This document shows positions 58,618 through 64,000 of a stretch of 64,000 nt of DNA, piece after piece. A model generated the notes under the pieces. It saw nothing but the letters and a program-made list of their open reading frames with translations, did no database searches and was not told the DNA's origin. Made by a program: the position numbers and the translations under genes. Position 1 is the stretch's first letter, and each line of letters begins with the position of its first letter. The stretch is from Pseudomonas azadiae (GTDB lineage: Bacteria > Pseudomonadota > Gammaproteobacteria > Pseudomonadales > Pseudomonadaceae), in assembly GCF_019145355.1 (NCBI RefSeq), contig NZ_JAHSTY010000001.1:1240001-1304000 (forward strand), in the 5' to 3' direction.

Positions 58618-58907
58618 TAACCGTGCCTCCTGACCCGATTGGTAAAGTCTCTGACCTGCGTGGGCGTCAGGCAATTCAACTTACCGAAGGTCGCGAGGTG
58701 CTGGATCATTGCTTCCTGACTGCCGGGTTCACGGGCGACCATGCGCCGGCAGGTCTTGTCCAGGATCAACGCGGCCAACTCCGGGTTTTCGACCCTCGTG
58801 GCGTCGAAGACCTGTGCGATGGCGATGGCCAGTTCGCCCAGGTCCGGGTCCTCCCGCTGAAGCGCCTTTAGCGCATTCATCTGCCGCGCGGTGATGGGTA
58901 GCGACAC
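58617..58907 (-). CDS. Unknown prophage protein, 96 aa
   Basis: GTG start at 58907 with AAGGA eight bases upstream: SLPITARQMNALKALQREDP, then LGELAIAIAQVFDATRVENP and KTCRRMVAREPGSQEAMIQH. Helical throughout, no membrane segment. It is coupled with the next gene (one-base overlap of stop and the ATC). Pair function unknown; a DNA-binding or partner role is possible. It is convergent with the integrase unit. Confidence 0.6.
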   Translation of the reverse strand: MSLPITARQMNALKALQREDPDLGELAIAIAQVFDATRVENPELAALILDKTCRRMVAREPGSQEAMIQHLATFGKLNCLTPTQVRDFTNRVRRHG

Positions 58908-58992
58908 GTCTCTATTCCTTCGCAAGCACGCTCAAACCAAGCGCAGCGGTAATGGTAGACCAGCCTGCCGAAGTCTGGTTACCACCGGGCGC

Positions 58993-59017
58993 AAAAAAGC
59001 CCGCCGAAGCGGGCCTT
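58993..59017 (-). terminator. Hairpin terminator, minus strand
   Basis: GCCCGC/GCGGGC with a CGAA loop and a T run on the minus-strand side (58993-58998). It separates the 58.4-58.9 kb pair from upstream minus-strand genes. Confidence 0.8.
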
Positions 59018-59193
59018 GATATGGGGGCCATTGAACATAAGCGGCGTTATTGGAAGAACCGTTGAGCCTTCCACTCGAAGAACGGTAAAAGAAACAACTC
59101 ATCAAAAACTTATACGAATCGGCATATCGTGTACAAGAAAACTTTTTGAACCTTCCTTCTAGCCAAATAACAAAAAAACAAGAGGGAGCTAAA

Positions 59194-59478
59194 ATGACAA
59201 AACTTTTGTATATCATTGAGTACGAACTTCATCAGTCGCCCAAGTCTTTTATCATTAGATGCGAGTTTATGAGCAACGCGGAGGCTTGGCATTGGGCGTG
59301 CTGCGATGCGGGTATAGGCGTCATCCCGAAGTCGCGCAACGACAAAATCAGGCGAATAAGCAAACCGCTCGCCGAGCGTTATGGTCTGGAAAACGTGCGG
59401 TGGCGCCCCTCCGGCAGCGTGCCATTCGCCCCGAGGCCCTACGCCCCGCCACCACCCGGAAATTACTCGACGGAATAA
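59194..59478 (+). CDS. DUF6555-like small protein, 94 aa
   Basis: Starts MTKLLYIIEYELHQSPKSFI with AGAGGGAGC upstream. A C-terminal Pro-rich end (FAPRPYAPPPPGNYSTE) follows a mixed fold with CEFMSNAEAWHWACCDAGIG and RISKPLAERYGLENVRW. The pattern resembles the Pseudomonas DUF6555 family, whose role is unknown. AT-rich upstream sequence (59020-59190) suggests its own promoter and a recent arrival. Confidence 0.68.
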   Translation: MTKLLYIIEYELHQSPKSFIIRCEFMSNAEAWHWACCDAGIGVIPKSRNDKIRRISKPLAERYGLENVRWRPSGSVPFAPRPYAPPPPGNYSTE

Positions 59479-59515
59479 GCCCATACGAGCAATGCCGTAT
59501 GGGCGTCAGCATCCA

Positions 59516-59719
59516 TTATCTTTTCCGATTACTCGCTAAGGTAACCATTTTTTCAACGTTCCCCTGAAGCGCCTGGAGCATGATTTGAACTGAGTATTTC
59601 TCTTTACATGTAGGGCATAACGTTCCAGATGTGGTGGAACGCGCTTCAACGGGCTCCTCAGTGGGCTCAAACGGTTTTTTGCACTTTTCACAAATGCAGT
59701 TGGTTTGCTCAAACGTCAT
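59516..59719 (-). CDS. Small zinc-ribbon protein A, 67 aa
   Basis: Starts MTFEQTNCICEKCKKPFEPT. Two CxxC pairs (CEKC at residues 10-13 and CPTC at about 35-38) form a zinc ribbon. The C-terminal helix (MLQALQGNVEKMVTLASNRK) resembles that of the protein encoded at 60151. An extra Cys precedes the first pair. Function unknown. Confidence 0.65.
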   Translation of the reverse strand: MTFEQTNCICEKCKKPFEPTEEPVEARSTTSGTLCPTCKEKYSVQIMLQALQGNVEKMVTLASNRKR

Positions 59720-59862
59720 TTCCGTTCCATCCTTTGAATTCAGGGATAGAACATTTCACCAAATCCGCAAGTTTTCAAGAAATTAACTGGGTGAGTTTAA
59801 AAAAGCGCTTAAATGACATTATAACGCCAGCACTATAAGCAGTACCTATTGGTAATGCTGGT

Positions 59863-60093
59863 TCACCCAGCGAGCGGAACGAGCTTCAGCGCGGTAACAG
59901 GTTTAGGGTCGGTTCTGGTCACGATCAGCCCCTCAACAGTGCCTGCCGCTCGGCCGTTGTAATAAAACGCCCCGTCGCGAATCTCTCCTGCTTCCCAGGC
60001 GTCGGGCCCCTCGTAATACACACCTTTACGGACGACACCCAGCAGGTCGACGTCGTAATAAAGCTCATAGCTCATTTCAGGATCAAACTGCAT
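59863..60093 (-). CDS. Unknown small protein, 76 aa
   Basis: Starts MQFDPEMSYELYYDVDLLGV. Beta-rich: VVRKGVYYEGPDAWEAGEIR, then GAFYYNGRAAGTVEGLIVTR. It is acidic and has no Cys or membrane segment. It lies between the two zinc-ribbon genes on the same strand. I do not recognise it. Confidence 0.6.
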   Translation of the reverse strand: MQFDPEMSYELYYDVDLLGVVRKGVYYEGPDAWEAGEIRDGAFYYNGRAAGTVEGLIVTRTDPKPVTALKLVPLAG

Positions 60094-60150
60094 TGTAATT
60101 GCCCTACTCCGGGTTTACGTTTCATTCGCACCAGGATGGCCTGAGACGAT

Positions 60151-60438
60151 TCATTGTTCGCCACGCGTATTGCGGGATTCGAACCTAAGCGGCGATATCA
60201 GGATATGTTTAGTGCAATTGGTTGTAAGCGTTCTCTTCTTTCTTCCCTCCACTAACCAGCATAATTTCTGTACGTTTCTTTGAAGTGCTTCGTTCAACCC
60301 AACGTTTGGAGGACCACGCCTGCACGCCCGACAAAGCATGTCGTCGGTCACCCGCTCCATGAACTCGGTTTCGTTCGCGTTAGCAAGGTAAGGGAGGTTG
60401 CATGCCAAACATATACGACATGCTAATTTACGGCACAT
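60151..60438 (-). CDS. Small zinc-ribbon protein B, 95 aa
   Basis: MCRKLACRICLACNLPYLAN starts the frame; CxxC pairs are CLAC near residue 10 and CRAC near residue 36, with further Cys upstream. The segment LNEALQRNVQKLCWLVEGRK matches the ALQGNVEKM helix of zinc-ribbon protein A. The remaining 20 residues (KHILISPLRFESRNTRGEQ) are basic. The two proteins look like related members of one family near attR. Confidence 0.6.
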   Translation of the reverse strand: MCRKLACRICLACNLPYLANANETEFMERVTDDMLCRACRRGPPNVGLNEALQRNVQKLCWLVEGRKKRTLTTNCTKHILISPLRFESRNTRGEQ

Positions 60439-60541
60439 ACCGTTTCCTCCCTGAATGCGTTTATAGAGAAAGATTGACCGCGAGATCTCTACAGTTTTTC
60501 AAAAAAAAAGAGCACAAAATTCAAACAAGCGATTTATTGGC

Positions 60542-60634
60542 TCACGCCACCGCCACCCCTAACTCTCCACCCAAGATGTCGAATAGCTGCTCAGCAACCG
60601 ACATCAGCGCCACAGGCTTCGCTGCCCCGTTCAT
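60542..60634 (-). CDS. Possible 30-aa peptide
   Basis: ATG to TGA frame: MNGAAKPVALMSVAEQLFDI then LGGELGVAVA. It is a plausible helix, but the ribosome site is weak (GACGAGC). It lies in the last 300 bases before attR. It may be chance or the remains of a longer gene. The interval 60439-60541 holds nothing I can support. Confidence 0.25.
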   Translation of the reverse strand: MNGAAKPVALMSVAEQLFDILGGELGVAVA

Positions 60635-60792
60635 GCTCGTCTGTTTCGCCTAACCGACACCGCCATTCCGACGCCTTGAACTTCTTCCAAAACTGGTAAG
60701 CGCCAGCTTCCTTGCGGAAGCTCAGTCGGCACCGCATTCCACGTCTCGGCGGGCTGCTAGGCAACAACGTTTTTCGCACCAAGACAGGGCAC

Positions 60793-60828
60793 CAGTCCCA
60801 TGGTGGTCCCATGGGGCTATTTTTTGGA
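60793..60828. repeat. Right attachment-arm repeats
   Basis: CAGTCCCATGG-T-GGTCCCATGGG (60793-60815) matches 27039-27061 with one mismatch in the same orientation. GGCTATTTTTTGGA (60815-60828) is the inverted counterpart of 27020-27033, with one mismatch. It lies about 59 bases before the right core. Confidence 0.6.
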
Positions 60829-60840
60829 CGCCAAAAACCA

Positions 60841-60877
60841 CAAACCCCCGACTTTCTCTAGGAAAATCAGGGGTTTG
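60841..60877 (-). terminator. Element-borne terminator behind tRNA-Ser
   Basis: CAAACCCC/GGGGTTTG stem with an inner AT-rich part, ten bases outside the tRNA 3' end and inside the prophage. It resembles the host terminator left at 26880-26919 and restores termination for the tRNA. Confidence 0.65.
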
Positions 60878-60886
60878 CGTTTTCAT

Positions 60887-60913
60887 AATTTGGCGGTGAA
60901 GGAGAGATTCGAA
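60887..60913. repeat. attR core within the tRNA-Ser 3' end
   Basis: Identical over 27 bases to 26927-26953. The core covers the CCA end, acceptor stem strand and part of the T arm of the tRNA, so integration leaves the gene intact. Confidence 0.9.
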
Positions 60914-60980
60914 CTCTCGATACAATTTCTTGTATACACACTTTCCAGGCGTGCTCCTTAAGCCACTCGGACACTTCACC
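60891..60980 (-). tRNA. tRNA-Ser (anticodon GGA)
   Basis: 90 bases including an encoded CCA. Read on the minus strand it begins GGTGAAGTGTCCGAGTGGCT, has the anticodon loop CTGGAAA (anticodon GGA), a long variable arm and the T loop GTTCGAATC, and ends CACCGCCA. It closely follows E. coli tRNA-Ser(GGA). It decodes UCC/UCU. It serves as the integration site of the prophage. Confidence 0.95.
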
Positions 60981-61320
60981 GTATCTCGTCAAACCAGTTC
61001 AGTCTGTCGAGGCGCGCTAATGTAGTCGAAAGCCTTTCTGATGGCAAAGGTTTTTTTCAGAATATTCATGCGGTTAGCCGATTAAACCGTTCGGCGCCCG
61101 GGGAGGGGCGGTGATTGCGCCATTCTCAGGCATCGACTATGCGCGTCTGGGCCAGCGGTTGCGCCCTGTCCCAGGCATTTGCACAGGCTGCACGGGGCAA
61201 AAGCCTGACTGGCCAGTCAGTCACAGCGCTTTACCAGAACGGGCGCGGTGGGTAACGTCTGCTGCATGCACCTCTATTTATAAAAAGCCTTCTATAACAA
61301 ATCCTACAAGGAACCGCGTC

Positions 61321-62013
61321 ATGAGTGAGCTGATTGCCTACCACCTCGAAGACGGTATTGCGACCCTGACCTTGAGCAACGGCAAGGTGAACGCCATTTC
61401 TCCGGCGGTGGTCAGCGCGTTTAATGAAGCGCTGGATCAGGCGGAGAAGGACCGGGCGGTGGTGGTGATCACCGGCACGCCGGGGATTCTGTCGGGTGGT
61501 TATGACTTGAAGGTGATGACCGCCGGGCCCAAGGAAGCCATCGGCCTGGTGACGTCGGGTTCGACGTTGGCGCGTCGACTGTTATCGCACCCATTCCCGG
61601 TGATTGTGGCGTGCCCTGGGCATGCGGTAGCCAAGGGCGCGTTCCTGCTGTTGTCGGCCGATTATCGGATTGGCGTGGAAGGCCCGTTCAGCATTGGGCT
61701 CAATGAGGTGGCGATTGGCATGACCATGCACCACGCCGGTATTGAACTGGCGCGGGATCGCTTGCGCAAGTCGGCGTTTCATCGCTCGGTGATCAACGCC
61801 GAAATGTTTGACCCGCAAGGTGCGCTGCAAGCCGGCTTCCTCGACAAGGTGGTGGCGCCCGAGGAATTGCACGCGGCGGCGCTCGAAGCAGCGCGTCAGT
61901 TGAAGAAGCTGAATATGAACGCTCACAAGCACACCAAGTTGAAGGTGCGTAAGGCGTTGCTGGAAGCCTTGGACGAAGCGATCATCCAGGACCAGAGCCA
62001 TAGCCTGATCTGA
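61321..62013 (+). CDS. Crotonase-family enzyme (enoyl-CoA hydratase/isomerase)
   Basis: 230 residues from ATG 61321 (MSELIAYHLEDGIATLTLSN). The crotonase pattern includes NGKVNAISPAVVSAFNEALD near residue 20, GILSGGYDLKVM near residue 60 (oxyanion loop) and AVAKGAFLLLSADYRIGVEG near residue 102, where the hydratase Glu (usually CAGGGCE) is absent, so the reaction is uncertain. The longer frame from 61111 lies in non-coding sequence. Terminator follows at 62037. Confidence 0.87.
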   Translation: MSELIAYHLEDGIATLTLSNGKVNAISPAVVSAFNEALDQAEKDRAVVVITGTPGILSGGYDLKVMTAGPKEAIGLVTSGSTLARRLLSHPFPVIVACPGHAVAKGAFLLLSADYRIGVEGPFSIGLNEVAIGMTMHHAGIELARDRLRKSAFHRSVINAEMFDPQGALQAGFLDKVVAPEELHAAALEAARQLKKLNMNAHKHTKLKVRKALLEALDEAIIQDQSHSLI

Positions 62014-62036
62014 GTTGCCTACCCATGCTGCGCCAG

Positions 62037-62062
62037 AGCCCGACCTTGAGTCGGGCTTTTTC
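62037..62062 (+). terminator. Terminator of the crotonase gene
   Basis: AGCCCGAC/GTCGGGCT with a five-base loop and a T run, 24 bases after the stop. Confidence 0.88.
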
Positions 62063-62227
62063 TTACAATAAAACCAGAAATATCTTTAGCCGCTCTAGCC
62101 CGCTCGTGTGGAGACTTGTTGAAACATGTGCTTAAACATCGCCTATCTCCTACCTCTTCAGGGGCAATTGCCGAATTCAGTGCACGTCCGTACACTGCGC
62201 CACCTTTTGTCCGGATAGGCCGTGTCG

Positions 62228-62974
62228 ATGCTTTTTCTGTTGCGTATGTCGTTGATGGGCCTGCACTTTATGATCACCGGTGTACTGGGCGTGCTGATCG
62301 GCCTCTGCCGACCGTTCAACCCGGATAATAGCCGTCTGTGTGCCCGCCTCTACGCGCTGCCGGCGATGCGGCTGTTGGGGCTTAATGTGAAGGCCGAAGT
62401 GGACTCGCTACGCAACAAACCAAGTACCTGCGTGGTCATCGCGAATCATCAGTCCAACTACGATCTGTTTGTGCTCGGCAACGTGGTGCCCCATCGCACC
62501 GTGTGCATCGCCAAGAAAAGCCTGAAATGGGTACCGCTGTTCGGCCAACTGTTCTGGCTGGCGGGTAATGTGCTGATCGACCGAGGCAATGCGCATAAGG
62601 CACGCCGTGCGATGCTCACCACCACCCACACGTTGCAAAACAAGGACACGTCGATCTGGGTGTTCCCCGAGGGCACGCGCAACCTCGGCAAGGGTTTGCT
62701 GCCGTTCAAGAAAGGCGCGTTCCATATGGCGATTGCGGCGGGTGTGCCGATCGTACAGGTATGTGTGAGCAATTACGTGACCCACATGCAGCTCAATCGC
62801 TGGAACAGCGGTGATGTGCTCATACGCTCGTTGCCGCCGATTCCTACTACCGGCCTGACGACGGATGACATTCCTCAGCTAATGCAGACTTGCGAGGCGC
62901 AGATGAAAGCGTGCATCGTCGAGATGGACTACGAACTTGTAGGAGCGAGCTTGCTCGCGAAAAACGCAAGGTGA
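62228..62974 (+). CDS. 1-Acyl-sn-glycerol-3-phosphate acyltransferase (PlsC-type), C-terminus from a REP element
   Basis: 248 residues. The PlsC acyltransferase motifs are VVIANHQSNYDLFVLG near residue 66 (HX4D), IAKKSLKWVPLFGQ near residue 90, FPEGTRN near residue 145 and VPIVQVCV near residue 175. An N-terminal TM helix (LMGLHFMITGVLGVLIGL) anchors it in the inner membrane, where it makes phosphatidic acid. ATG 62228 has GGATAGG eight bases upstream, better than GTG 62222. The last ten residues (VGASLLAKNAR) are encoded by a REP unit. Confidence 0.88.
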   Translation: MLFLLRMSLMGLHFMITGVLGVLIGLCRPFNPDNSRLCARLYALPAMRLLGLNVKAEVDSLRNKPSTCVVIANHQSNYDLFVLGNVVPHRTVCIAKKSLKWVPLFGQLFWLAGNVLIDRGNAHKARRAMLTTTHTLQNKDTSIWVFPEGTRNLGKGLLPFKKGAFHMAIAAGVPIVQVCVSNYVTHMQLNRWNSGDVLIRSLPPIPTTGLTTDDIPQLMQTCEAQMKACIVEMDYELVGASLLAKNAR

Positions 62975-63036
62975 CGCTGACCACCTGGAGCGCTGCGTTA
63001 TCGTTAACGACCTTCGCGAGCAAGCTCGCTCCTACA
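62939..63036. repeat. REP pair overlapping the plsC-like stop
   Basis: Inverted units of TGTAGGAGCGAGCTTGCTCGCGA with a spacer of about 50 bases. The left unit includes the last codons and stop of the acyltransferase gene. Confidence 0.85.
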
Positions 63037-63122
63037 GTCGGCAATGTTCTTCAGCTACAACGGAACGCCAATCACGCTAAGCTGCCCAACACCTGTCCTC
63101 CCCCTCAGAAGCGATCAGCACC

Positions 63123-64000
63123 ATGGGTAGAGTTGTTGCGGCCGCCGTCTACAGCGCCGGTAAGAAAGTCACGGATATCACCCTCGACGAGGGCGCGGCC
63201 TGGGCCGCCAAACCCGGCCACTTTGTGTGGATCGGCCTGGAAGAGCCCGACGCCCAGGAGCTGACCAACCTGCAACGCCAGTTCAACCTGCACGAACTGG
63301 CCATTGAAGACGCAATGGAAAAGCACAGCCGCCCGAAGCTCGAAACCTTCGGCGATGCGCTGTTTATCGTCACCTACTCACCGGTGCGCGAGAACGGCAA
63401 GCTGGAATTTATCGAAACCCATATCTTTGCCGGTAACGGCTACATCATCACCGCGCGCAACGGTCACTCAGCGTCCTACGGTTTTGTGCGCCAGCGCTGT
63501 GAGGCGCGGCCGCTGTTGCTGGAGCATGGGGAAGATTTCGTACTCTATGCGCTGCTGGATTTCGTCACCGAGAACTACCAGCCGGTGAGCGAAGCGATCC
63601 ATGCCGAGATCGATGAGCTGGAGCGTAACGTGCTGTGCAGTTCGCTGAGCGAACGCGACATCCAGAAGATCCACGGCCTGCGTCGCGACGTACTGCGACT
63701 CAAGCGTTATGTGGCGCCGATGGTGGAGATCAGCCAGGAGCTGCAGAAGCTGAGCTTCCCGTTTATCGACAAGAACATGCGCCCGTACTTCCGTGACGTG
63801 CAGATCCACGTAACGCGACAGATGGAAGACCTCACCACCCTGCGCGATATCGCCAGCCAGACCATCGAGATCGGTGTGTTACTGGAGGCTTCGCGCCAGA
63901 GCGTGGTGCAGCGCAAGTTCGCCGCGTGGGCGGCGATCCTTGCATTCCCCACCGCCGTGGCGGGAATTTATGGGATGAACTTCCAGAACATGCCCGAGCT
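63123..64000 (+). CDS. corA: CorA magnesium transporter family protein (3' partial)
   Basis: ATG 63123 starts MGRVVAAAVYSAGKKVTDIT. Acidic N-terminal domain with HELAIEDAMEKHSRPKLETF near residue 60, long helices (EAIHAEIDELERNVLCSSLS and HGLRRDVLRLKRYVAPMVEI), first TM FAAWAAILAFPTAVAGIY and the pore signature GMN followed by FQNMPE at the window edge. About 293 codons are visible; the second TM and stop lie outside. It moves Mg2+ or Co2+ across the inner membrane. GGTCG-type ribosome site is weak. Confidence 0.9.
   Translation, partial: MGRVVAAAVYSAGKKVTDITLDEGAAWAAKPGHFVWIGLEEPDAQELTNLQRQFNLHELAIEDAMEKHSRPKLETFGDALFIVTYSPVRENGKLEFIETHIFAGNGYIITARNGHSASYGFVRQRCEARPLLLEHGEDFVLYALLDFVTENYQPVSEAIHAEIDELERNVLCSSLSERDIQKIHGLRRDVLRLKRYVAPMVEISQELQKLSFPFIDKNMRPYFRDVQIHVTRQMEDLTTLRDIASQTIEIGVLLEASRQSVVQRKFAAWAAILAFPTAVAGIYGMNFQNMPE

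Larger units (their letters stand above)
26927..60913. mobile_element. Integrated P2/HP1-like prophage, about 34 kb, in tRNA-Ser(GGA)
   Basis: Bounded by the 27-bp direct repeats at 26927-26953 and 60887-60913. It contains a tyrosine integrase, repressor and early genes, primase-helicase, terminase, a complete capsid and contractile-tail gene set, and a lysis cassette. All essential head, tail and lysis functions look open. It contains no REP elements, unlike the host DNA on both sides. Sheath, tube and tail genes resemble the HP1/K139 branch, while head genes follow P2 order. No P2-type gpA replication gene is present. Confidence 0.92.

Noticed and set aside
58375..58674. TTG start at 58674 for the 80-99-aa gene
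   Set aside because: It would overlap the upstream gene by 58 bases and has no ribosome site. The GGAGG near ATC at 58617 is better placed, though ATC is not a standard start.
60402..60653. 83-aa plus-strand frame near attR
   Set aside because: Low-complexity C-terminus, no ribosome site and overlap with the zinc-ribbon gene; not credible.

Overview
The window is a piece of a Pseudomonas chromosome, most likely of the P. fluorescens group. The evidence is the acnD/prpF-type methylcitrate cluster, a thrH-type phosphatase, an APS-reductase-type cysH, and many paired REP elements of the GGGAGC-GGGCTTGCCC type between host genes. A prophage of about 34 kb occupies the middle. All calls come from reading the sequence; no database search was run.

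Left host segment (1-26.9 kb). It opens with a serine acetyltransferase and an AlaX-type editing protein. A Ser/Gln-rich coiled-coil protein follows, with a near-consensus HrpL box upstream, which makes it a candidate type III secreted protein. The leftward operon gntR-prpB-prpC-acnD-prpF-prpD (2-methylcitrate cycle, propionate catabolism) comes next, with TTGTCGACAA operators at its head. Then come a periplasmic retropepsin-like protein, a 7TM inactive-transglutaminase protein and an ATP-grasp ligase in one operon, pabB, a HigBA-type toxin-antitoxin pair, thrH, cysH, an NCS1 permease with a hydantoin/Asp-Glu racemase, a LysR regulator divergent from an SDR gene, a HAD phosphatase, a lone XRE protein, a DUF4337 protein, a small membrane protein and a lipoprotein.

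Prophage (26,927-60,913). It is integrated in the 3' end of tRNA-Ser(GGA). A 27-bp identical repeat marks both ends. The intact tRNA is at the right end and a remnant of its 3' end is at the left. The late genes are P2/HP1-like: terminase P, portal Q and an Ogr-type activator on the plus strand, and one long minus-strand operon of scaffold, capsid, small terminase, head completion, tail completion R and S, sheath, tube, a DksA-like zinc finger, holin, endolysin, nested spanins, a frameshifting tail chaperone, tape measure, baseplate, fibre, hub and spike genes. The early region (51.4-57.1 kb) holds a repressor, a Cro-like protein, a CII/YmfL-like regulator and a 932-aa primase-helicase. It is followed by a tyrosine integrase and an accessory segment of small unknown genes (58.4-60.7 kb). 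The left end carries symmetric attachment arms, an 11-copy GGTAAT iteron array and an SOS-box-controlled pair of unknown genes.

Right host segment (61-64 kb): a crotonase-family enzyme, a PlsC-type acyltransferase whose C-terminus is encoded by a REP element, and the start of a corA magnesium transporter that runs off the window.

The least explained structures are the HrpL-box coiled-coil protein, the iteron array with the symmetric att arms, the SOS-controlled pair at the prophage left end, the -1 frameshift signal in the tail chaperone gene, the terminase reading frame that runs 250 bases into the portal gene, and the two related zinc-ribbon proteins beside attR.
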